Source of the DNA: Candidatus Nitrosocaldus schleperae | Lineage (GTDB): Archaea > Thermoproteota > Nitrososphaeria > Nitrososphaerales > Nitrosocaldaceae | DNA length: 64,000 nucleotides | Assembly (NCBI GenBank): GCA_013538805.1 | Contig: JABXGR010000002.1 | Location: 180,392-244,391, forward strand | Direction: 5' to 3' | Shown: one piece after another, positions 58,450 to 64,000 of the stretch | Numbering within the stretch: position 1 is the stretch's first letter | Layout: each line of letters begins with the position of its first letter | Notes under the pieces: generated by a model | What the model was told of the DNA's origin: nothing | Seen by the model: only the letters and a program-made list of their open reading frames with translations | Databases searched by the model: none | Translations under genes and position numbers: made by a program

Positions 58450-59781
58450 ATGATCAACAATGATGATGAGGAGATAGATATACTAGGATTTGGTGATGAT
58501 GGGAGAGCGTATGGAATATTAAGCAGAGATAGGATACATACTGCAATATTTGGAGAGAGCGGAGCAGGGAAGTCCGAGACTATGAAGTTGTTGATCCTGC
58601 AATGCATAAAGCGCAGACATGGATTCATGCTAATAGATGCTCATGGCACACTTGCTAGAGAGGTACTGATGATGATACCTAGAGAACTTTGGAGTAACAC
58701 TGTATACATAAATCCTGCAACTACAATTTGGTTCAAGAAGGTAATCAGTGTAAACCCATTAGAGTGTAGGGATGAGGAGGATAAGCATGTTGTTGTTATG
58801 TCATTCCTTAATGTACTTAAGAACCTATACTCTGACTCCTGGGGCGATAGGCTTGAGACTATACTTAGGAATGCACTGAACATCCTTTTAGATGTTGGTA
58901 AAGAGATAACACTCAAAGATCTAAGATCATTCATAATAAATCAGGAGTTTAGAGACTCTATACTTAGGAATGTTACAGATCTAGATGTATTACACTTCTG
59001 GTATGAGATATTTGAGAAGAACTACAAGAAGGAGGCTGTTGGTGTTGTATATAACAAACTCGATAAGATACTATCAACACCTCTAGCCATGTTTATACTA
59101 AATTCAAGATTAGGTATAGATATAGGGCAGATGATGAGAGAATGCAAGTTCATAGTTGTTGATCTTGCAGATATAGCATCTGATGATATAGTTGCATTCT
59201 TAGGCTCATTACTTATACACCTTGTATATGTTGAGGCTAAGAGGCATTCAAGGCATTCTACATCATCCCTACCAACTCCATTCAACCTCTTCATAGATGA
59301 GGCACATCTCTTCCCATCATTTGCAATAAAGGAGGTATTAAATACGCTAAGGAAGTTCAATGTGAAGGTTACTATAGCAACTCAAAGTATCAATTCACTC
59401 CCAAAGGATATAGCGAAGGAGATACCAGCCCTCTGCAGAACCATAATCTGCTTCAGATGTGATATAGCAACTGCTACACTATTCAAGTCACTCCTTCTAT
59501 TGAGCAAGGATGAGATGCTCTCTTTATCACTACACAAGTTTGCGTTCTACTCACATTCCTCACCACCAGTCGCTGGCATAGCTATGAGCAAGAAGATAAC
59601 AGTAAAGGAGTATAATAACTGGCTGGATGTTGCAAGGCATAGCGTGGAGATATATGGTAATGATGTAAGATCGGTTATGAGGGTATCAGATGATAGGATG
59701 GTTGGAATAGGTAAGGATATGAGTAGAAGGGATGGTGAGACACTAACAAGGTTAAATACTAGCAATACAAAGACAAGGTAA
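58450..59781 (+). CDS. VirD4/TraG-like type IV coupling ATPase
   Basis: 443 residues. Walker A FGESGAGKSETMKLLIL (~37-53) follows a short N-terminal strand. FMLIDAHGTLAREVL, WGDRLETILRNALNILLDV, Walker B NLFIDEAHLFPSFAIKEVL, TIATQSINSLPKDIAKEIPA and ICFRCD come next in the order typical of TraD/TraG/VirD4 coupling proteins, which hand DNA to the secretion channel. The usual N-terminal membrane helices are missing, so membrane attachment probably depends on a partner. It ends at the TAG just before the methyltransferase promoter. Confidence 0.85.
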   Translation: MINNDDEEIDILGFGDDGRAYGILSRDRIHTAIFGESGAGKSETMKLLILQCIKRRHGFMLIDAHGTLAREVLMMIPRELWSNTVYINPATTIWFKKVISVNPLECRDEEDKHVVVMSFLNVLKNLYSDSWGDRLETILRNALNILLDVGKEITLKDLRSFIINQEFRDSILRNVTDLDVLHFWYEIFEKNYKKEAVGVVYNKLDKILSTPLAMFILNSRLGIDIGQMMRECKFIVVDLADIASDDIVAFLGSLLIHLVYVEAKRHSRHSTSSLPTPFNLFIDEAHLFPSFAIKEVLNTLRKFNVKVTIATQSINSLPKDIAKEIPALCRTIICFRCDIATATLFKSLLLLSKDEMLSLSLHKFAFYSHSSPPVAGIAMSKKITVKEYNNWLDVARHSVEIYGNDVRSVMRVSDDRMVGIGKDMSRRDGETLTRLNTSNTKTR

Positions 59782-59826
59782 TTGCATCTCTCTAATACTT
59801 TTATTTATCATAAGCATATAATAGAT
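59782..59826 (+). promoter_or_regulatory. Promoter of the methyltransferase gene
   Basis: CTTTTATTTATC (about 59798-59809) is centred about 24 nt before the ATG at 59827. The frame is open further upstream to a TTG at 59782, but that would place the promoter inside the gene. Confidence 0.45.
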
Positions 59827-60507
59827 ATGCATACTGGACATGCTACTGCTATAAGATTCTTTAAGCATACATCTAGCACGTATGATAGAGTTGTTAGGTT
59901 AACCACGTTTGGGCAAGATGCGGTATGGAAGAGGGTTATGCTAAGATTTGTTCCAGAAGGGGATTATACTGCGTTGGATCTTGCATGTGGTACAGGCATA
60001 TTAACACTTGCATTGAGAGGCAAGGTCTCTAGGGTATATGGTCTTGATCTCATGTACAATAGCCTAGTAATAGCAAATAGCAAGGCTAGGAACCTTAACC
60101 ATGATATAGTACTGCTTAATGCAGCTGCAGAGTTCGTACCATTGAGAGATGGTACAGTAGATATAATCACTGCATCATACCTTGCAAAGTACTGTGATAT
60201 AGAGAAGGTTGTAATGGAATGCAAGAGACTGTTGAGGAGCGATGGTATAGTGGTTATGCATGACTTTACGTATCCAAAGGGCATCATGCGCTACTTATGG
60301 CATACATATTTTATGCTCTTAAGGCTTCTTGGAATATTCATGCATGAATGGAGATCTGTATTTAGCACGCTTGACAAGGTTATAGTAGAGAGGAGGTATT
60401 GGGTTACTGAACTTATAGATGCATTAAATAAACATGGGTTCAAGGATGTAGGTTGTATAAACCTTACATTAGGTACAGCAGCAGTTGTGTATGCAAAGAA
60501 AGGCTAG
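59827..60507 (+). CDS. SAM-dependent methyltransferase, UbiE/MenG-like
   Basis: About 226 residues. The N-terminal FFKHTSSTYDRVVRLTTFGQ resembles the Yxx(V/Y)... start of UbiE/COQ5 enzymes. SAM motif I is ALDLACGTGILTLAL, motif II VYGLDLM, then LLNAAAEFVPLRDGTVDIIT and MHDFTYPKG. UbiE/MenG methylates the ring of prenylated quinones, while relatives methylate other small molecules. Its placement beside UbiA-like, chorismate-lyase-like and epimerase genes supports a quinone role, as an inference. Confidence 0.78.
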   Translation: MHTGHATAIRFFKHTSSTYDRVVRLTTFGQDAVWKRVMLRFVPEGDYTALDLACGTGILTLALRGKVSRVYGLDLMYNSLVIANSKARNLNHDIVLLNAAAEFVPLRDGTVDIITASYLAKYCDIEKVVMECKRLLRSDGIVVMHDFTYPKGIMRYLWHTYFMLLRLLGIFMHEWRSVFSTLDKVIVERRYWVTELIDALNKHGFKDVGCINLTLGTAAVVYAKKG

Positions 60508-60593
60508 AATATGAGCATGTAATCAATAGATGGTATCATATTGTAAATACACTTACCATGTATGCTTTAGATCTCTTATCGTTAGCATTTTCC

Positions 60594-61547
60594 TTATTTA
60601 TCTATCTCATCTACAACAGATCTTATACCAACTCTGTAATTTGGATATCTTAACGTTAAATTCAACATCTGCTTAGCCTTGGTGTTGCTTGCCCTTACAG
60701 ATGCTGTTAACGTATCTACTATATCACTGCCAAGAAATGCCCTTGCAAGCCATAAAGGTACCCTTGGGGGTCTCTTGACTCCTAGCATATCAGAGGTGTA
60801 GTATACAAACTCCCTGAACGTGCAGGGTTCATCATCGCATACTATGAACCTCTCATTCCCTACCCTATCAACCTCAGCCATGAGGGCTAATGCTTCTACA
60901 GCATCATCTACATGTATGAAGCATCTATAGTAATCTCCATTACCAGGTATCATGAACCCTAGCCCAAACCTACTCTTAATCAGTCCTTCAACCAATATAT
61001 TTCTAAACCATCCACCATTGCCATACACATCTCCAAGTATAGCAATGCTTATACTGAATCCAGAATCCTTGCTTCTACTAGCGCTAGCATCCCAGAGCAT
61101 CATCTCAGCATCCCTTCTTAACCTTGTGAACCATGTCACTGGTCTATACTGGGTATCCTCATCAACGATCGAGCCATGTAGATTCCCAAATACACCCATA
61201 CCTTGAGCATATACAAACCTCCCAAGTCTAGTACCTGCTATTGCATCTATAAGGTTCCTCATCCCATTGATATTAACATTGTATTGGAGTCTTCTATCCT
61301 TTACCAATGGGTTCAGTGCAGCAAGGTGGATTAGTACATCAACATCCTTGCTACTGCTTATTGCGTTCATAATGCTCTCCCTATCTGTTATATCAGCAAC
61401 TATACACCCTCTTACCCCAGTAGCCTTGAGGTTATCAACTACATCAGCCCTCCTAACTAGACATACTACCTCATGCCCTCTCTTAACTAGCCTCCTAACA
61501 AGTCTATTGCCTATAAAACCACTCGCCCCCGTAACCAATACTCTCAT
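60594..61547 (-). CDS. NAD-dependent epimerase/dehydratase (extended SDR)
   Basis: 317 residues. The NAD motif VTGASGFIGNRLVRRLVKRG is at the N-terminus; DVLIHLAALNP follows. At the usual YxxxK site the region is less clear (TWFTRLRRDAEMML), so the catalytic Tyr is uncertain. FIVCDDEPCTFREFVYYTSD is typical of the atypical SDR5-like group. Substrate may be a nucleotide sugar or a lipid/quinone-ring intermediate. It is convergent with the methyltransferase gene and divergent from the UbiA-like gene. Confidence 0.8.
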   Translation of the reverse strand: MRVLVTGASGFIGNRLVRRLVKRGHEVVCLVRRADVVDNLKATGVRGCIVADITDRESIMNAISSSKDVDVLIHLAALNPLVKDRRLQYNVNINGMRNLIDAIAGTRLGRFVYAQGMGVFGNLHGSIVDEDTQYRPVTWFTRLRRDAEMMLWDASASRSKDSGFSISIAILGDVYGNGGWFRNILVEGLIKSRFGLGFMIPGNGDYYRCFIHVDDAVEALALMAEVDRVGNERFIVCDDEPCTFREFVYYTSDMLGVKRPPRVPLWLARAFLGSDIVDTLTASVRASNTKAKQMLNLTLRYPNYRVGIRSVVDEIDK

Positions 61548-61652
61548 ATAGATATTTGAATATTTTGAGTAATATTAATCATATCTTTAATTGTGTATAT
61601 GCAATGATTACCATAAATAACTTTTTATTCACCATCTCACTTATACATTATA

Positions 61653-62354
61653 ATGTATGATAGTAGGATTAATGAATGGTTCGTGCCAAGGTTTGGCCCT
61701 CTAAGGTTTAGGGTAGCTATTGGGATGCTCTTCCTCCCATACACTGGTATGTGTGTATCATTCACAGTGATAGGCTCGCTCCTTGCTGAAGATCTTGCAT
61801 GGGATAGGTTGATTGCTATAGTTGTTATCTACATACTTGCACTTGGTGTATCTGCACATGCACTAGATAGCATAGGCTCTAAGCGTAAACCATGGGGCAA
61901 TATATTCAGTAGTAGAGCGCTTCTTGCTATAGCACTTACAGCATTGGCAGTAGCATATGCAATAGGCATATACTATATAGTGTTTTATGTGCCATTCCTT
62001 GCAATAGTAGCAGTGCTTGAGGGCTTCTTCCTCTTTGCATACAACCTTGAACTCTTCAACGCTAGATTCCATAACAACCTCTTCTTCTCAATATCCTGGG
62101 GAGGATTACCATTGCTTGCTGGGTATGTTATGCAGACTAATAGCATATCCATACCTGCACTTATAGCATCTTCAATAACTGCATTAGCAGCATATGCAGA
62201 GATAAGGGTATCGAGACCATACAAGGAGTTGAAGCGCTCAAATACGGCTGAGAAGGAGAAGATCATCCTGTATGAGAAGGTACTAAAGTTACTGAGTGTA
62301 GGTAGTATAGGAGTATCTGTATCAATGCTTATGGTGAGGATGTTACTATCATGA
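61653..62354 (+). CDS. UbiA-like polytopic membrane protein (putative prenyltransferase)
   Basis: 233 residues with about seven helices. Two features recall UbiA prenyltransferases: after helix 2, HALDSIGSKRKPWG resembles the NDxxDxxxDxxxKPW first motif in degenerate form (one Asp and KPW kept), and FSISWGGLPLLAGYVMQTNS resembles the GALPxLxGY segment after the second motif. The second DxxxD is not obvious, and it is shorter than UbiA (~290 residues). It overlaps the chorismate-lyase-like gene by 4 bp (ATGA), which supports a joint pathway. Function is inferred. Confidence 0.55.
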   Translation: MYDSRINEWFVPRFGPLRFRVAIGMLFLPYTGMCVSFTVIGSLLAEDLAWDRLIAIVVIYILALGVSAHALDSIGSKRKPWGNIFSSRALLAIALTALAVAYAIGIYYIVFYVPFLAIVAVLEGFFLFAYNLELFNARFHNNLFFSISWGGLPLLAGYVMQTNSISIPALIASSITALAAYAEIRVSRPYKELKRSNTAEKEKIILYEKVLKLLSVGSIGVSVSMLMVRMLLS

Positions 62355-62905
62355 TAAAGCAGGTATCTGTAGAGGTTGGCTCTGGAGACTTTGGTACTAG
62401 CATGCTCTCAGCACTGAAGAGGTTAGAGGATGCTGCAGGCATCAAACTCTCAAGGATTGAGAAGCTACTACTTGCAGAGGTAGGTACAGTTGAACAGTTG
62501 TTGAGCATACTAGTTAATGAACCAGTAGTTGTTGATGTGTTGAGGCAAGAGGAGGTTGGTAATGTTATAGAGAGGGAGGTTAACATACACAAAGCCTACT
62601 CAGATGAAGTACTACTTACTGCAAAGAGCGTAATAAATGTGGATGTATTGCCAGATGCTGTAGCATGTGATATAAGGGCTAAGAGGCTTGGGTTAGGCAG
62701 CGTGATAATGAAGCACAAACTTGAGACTTTCAGAAGGGTAGTAGAGATAGGTTGCTACTATAACAACGATGAGCCTAAGTATCACAATGAGAGAGGATTA
62801 AGGATATACAGGATCTACAGTATATTCTATCTTGGCACTGAGGTATTCATAATAAGGGAGGAGTTCAGATCGAGCGTTGTAAGGAGATTAGCCTCGCTTA
62901 TATGA
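62351..62905 (+). CDS. Chorismate pyruvate-lyase-like protein (DUF98)
   Basis: 184 residues. An N-terminal helical start (SALKRLEDAAGIKLSRIEKL) is followed by the UTRA/chorismate-lyase fold: EEVGNVIEREVNIHKA, VLLTAKSVINVDVLPDAV, GLGSVIMKHKLETFRR and YSIFYLGTEVFIIREEF. DUF98 members such as mycobacterial Rv2949c make 4-hydroxybenzoate and pyruvate from chorismate, which would be a substrate for UbiA-type prenylation. It is coupled to the UbiA-like gene by a 4-bp overlap with GGTGAGG before its ATG. Confidence 0.7.
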   Translation: MIKQVSVEVGSGDFGTSMLSALKRLEDAAGIKLSRIEKLLLAEVGTVEQLLSILVNEPVVVDVLRQEEVGNVIEREVNIHKAYSDEVLLTAKSVINVDVLPDAVACDIRAKRLGLGSVIMKHKLETFRRVVEIGCYYNNDEPKYHNERGLRIYRIYSIFYLGTEVFIIREEFRSSVVRRLASLI

Positions 62906-62973
62906 GAGCTCAGCATATAGAATAAAGAGAATGGTTATATATTCACAGAATGCACACATTACTTTACTTTACC

Positions 62974-63393
62974 TTACTTTACCTTAGCCCTTACTCTTGC
63001 TACGAACCTACTCTTGCTAATTATGAACCTTTCATGCACCGCCTCTCCAACCTTCTCATGTTCATCATAAACATCAGCATGAAATACGAGCCTTCTACCA
63101 TCTATGCTTACAAGCAAGGTATGTACCCTTATGCTCATGCCTAGAGGTGTTGGGGCTATATGCTTTGCATCTATCCTTATGCCAACAGTATCCTCATCCT
63201 CCTTGAGATATGGCTTAACCATTTCTCTACATAGCCTCTCAATAGCATCTATCATGCTGGGCGTTGATAGCACTCTACCATCATCTCCAAGGAAGTCTAT
63301 TACCATACTGCTATCAACATTCACAACCCTCTCCATCTCAATGCCAGGTTTTAGTTGTGAATTCAATTTATTATATCCTGGATTTTCTGCCAT
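62974..63393 (-). CDS. Hot-dog thioesterase, FlK-like
   Basis: 139 residues of the thioesterase hot-dog fold. STPSMIDAIERL gives Thr44 and Glu52, and KHIAPTPLGM gives His78. These lie two residues after Thr42, Glu50 and His76, the catalytic triad of fluoroacetyl-CoA thioesterase FlK, with the same spacing. Widespread relatives (COG5496) act on small acyl-CoAs; the natural substrate is unknown. It converges with the DUF98 gene. Confidence 0.82.
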   Translation of the reverse strand: MAENPGYNKLNSQLKPGIEMERVVNVDSSMVIDFLGDDGRVLSTPSMIDAIERLCREMVKPYLKEDEDTVGIRIDAKHIAPTPLGMSIRVHTLLVSIDGRRLVFHADVYDEHEKVGEAVHERFIISKSRFVARVRAKVK

Positions 63394-63523
63394 TATTGCA
63401 GATAAGAGAGACTATAAGATAAGCTTTGTTGTACTAAGCATGCTGATAATAATGGATACTATATCGCTAAGGTATGCTGAGAACTGCATATTTAGATGTT
63501 TACTGGTCATAACATACTTGTCA

Positions 63524-63577
63524 TTTTTTTTTTTTGATAAATAACTTTACTAACATATTGTTTGGATAAGTTACTCA
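63524..63577 (+). promoter_or_regulatory. Poly-T tract and promoter of the last gene
   Basis: Twelve T (63524-63535) are followed by GATAAATAA (63536-63544), a TATA-like box about 38 nt before the ATG at 63578, which would give a short leader. The T-run may also end rightward transcripts. Confidence 0.4.
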
Positions 63578-64000
63578 ATGCTGAGCAAGCAAATCTTAGC
63601 AATAGTAGTAGCAGTACTTGCTTTAACATCGCTTATCATCCCTGTTTATGCAGCAAGCAGATCACCACCATACTCTAACCAATCCCTCTACCCCAACTTC
63701 AACAATCAGTGCAAATTACCTTCATTCGATAGCGGTGCTGGGAATGTAAATGGACAGCGTTGCATGTCAATAGATAGGAGTAGCGGTAAAGCGAATCAGA
63801 AGAGCCAGGTTTGGGTAGTCACTAACTGTATAAGTACGTCTTGTGTTGCTCGGGCAGAGACCAGTGCAGGATTCAACGATAACCCAGTACCAGGTAATTC
63901 ACCTATTGTAAGGTCAGTTGGCGGTGGTCATCATGGAGTACAATATAGAAGTTATATAGACAGTCATGTTCGTATGGATACCAGCATCGGCGGTGCATCA
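63578..64000 (+). CDS. Secreted protein, 3' end beyond window
   Basis: The frame from the ATG at 63578 is open for 141 codons to the right edge. The N-terminus KQILAIVVAVLALTSLIIP followed by VYAASRS is a clear signal peptide (cleavage near residue 26). The exported part is Ser/Asn/Gly-rich with four cysteines (NNQCKL, GQRCMS, TNCIS, TSCVA) likely to form disulfides, and an HH pair (GGGHHGVQYRSY). No family is recognised, and the missing C-terminus may carry the catalytic or anchor domain. Style is similar to the secreted metzincin-like protein at 45.1-45.7 kb. Confidence 0.65.
   Translation, partial: MLSKQILAIVVAVLALTSLIIPVYAASRSPPYSNQSLYPNFNNQCKLPSFDSGAGNVNGQRCMSIDRSSGKANQKSQVWVVTNCISTSCVARAETSAGFNDNPVPGNSPIVRSVGGGHHGVQYRSYIDSHVRMDTSIGGAS

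Larger units (their letters stand above)
45835..59781. mobile_element. Type IV secretion/conjugation-like locus
   Basis: One continuous block carries VirB4-, VirD4-, VirB6-, PrgI/VirB3- and pilin-like genes with a plasmid-style set of AAA+/MCM-like, TFB-like, ParB-like and possible ribbon-helix-helix proteins. The genes are in three transcription units around two divergent promoters. No integrase, relaxase, origin or terminal repeat was found, so the edges are approximate: they are the first and last genes of this type. The 44034-45728 secreted pair could also belong. The call as a mobile element is inference; a resident DNA-transfer system is the main alternative. Confidence 0.55.

Noticed and set aside
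43989..59826. Direct repeats that could be att sites flanking the T4SS-like block
   Set aside because: I compared the spacers at both ends and found no matching stretch long enough to be credible.
1..64000. CRISPR arrays, rRNA genes, insertion sequences
   Set aside because: Looked for regularly spaced short repeats, rRNA-like conserved blocks and transposase motifs; none found.

Overview
The window looks like a chromosome piece from a Nitrososphaeria (Thaumarchaeota) archaeon, most plausibly a thermophilic Nitrosocaldus-type ammonia-oxidiser lineage. This is inferred from gene content: ribosomal protein S25e, an archaeal RpoK, an archaeal ATP-dependent DNA ligase and FEN-1, a crenarchaeal-like proteasome beta subunit, TrmI, TFB-like factors, a 3-hydroxybutyryl-CoA-type dehydrogenase and an exported copper protein. 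No amo, rRNA or CRISPR locus is present, so the exact genus cannot be fixed. Many first-in-operon genes have a TATA-like box centred about 26-28 nt upstream of the start codon (ATG, GTG or TTG), pointing to largely leaderless transcripts. Several downstream operon genes instead have purine-rich Shine-Dalgarno sequences and short overlaps.

Region 1 (1-13.3 kb) is informational and metabolic core: DNA ligase (truncated by the window edge), S25e, RpoK, a FilR1-type regulator, pyrophosphatase, a TPR/winged-helix protein, 3-hydroxyacyl-CoA dehydrogenase, a phosphoribosyltransferase, an HAD phosphatase, ArgS, TrmI and NAD(P)HX dehydratase. Region 2 (13.4-17.0 kb) holds two exported proteins: a cupredoxin plus beta-propeller protein, and an NHL-repeat protein whose DNA repeats are nearly identical. 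Region 3 (17-43.9 kb) is again core: proteasome beta, PUA protein, homoserine dehydrogenase, a TauE/SafE permease, a double-SDR protein resembling the N-terminal half of Chloroflexus malonyl-CoA reductase, a small membrane-cytochrome-like module, an intron-containing tRNA-Ser(CGA) overlapped by a CDF transporter gene, FEN-1, a long ThyX, rhodanese with a divergent DtxR-like regulator, nicotinamidase, PIN-ATPase-KH protein, aspartate kinase, branched-chain aminotransferase, a DUF255 protein with a coupled zinc-finger ORF, a broken accessory gene, a TrxR-like flavoprotein without its CxxC, an IMPase and a PflX-type radical SAM protein.

Region 4 (about 44-59.8 kb) is accessory. It begins with two secreted proteins (one a metzincin-like protease) and continues into a type IV secretion/conjugation-like locus: an MCM-like AAA+ ATPase, a possible ribbon-helix-helix protein, a TFB-like factor, a ParB-like protein, a winged-helix protein and a VirB4-like ATPase; then, on the opposite strand, a two-helix pilin-like protein, a four-helix membrane protein, a PrgI/VirB3-like protein, a VirB6/TrbL-like channel protein and a large surface protein; and last a VirD4-like coupling ATPase with its partner. 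I see no integrase, relaxase or flanking repeats. It could be a degenerate or unusual integrated conjugative element, or a resident DNA-exchange apparatus comparable to crenarchaeal Ced/Ted systems.

Region 5 (59.8-64 kb) groups a UbiE-like methyltransferase, an NAD-dependent epimerase, a UbiA-like membrane protein overlapping a chorismate-lyase-like (DUF98) protein, and a hot-dog thioesterase. This is a candidate prenyl-aromatic/quinone cluster. The start of another secreted protein runs off the right edge.
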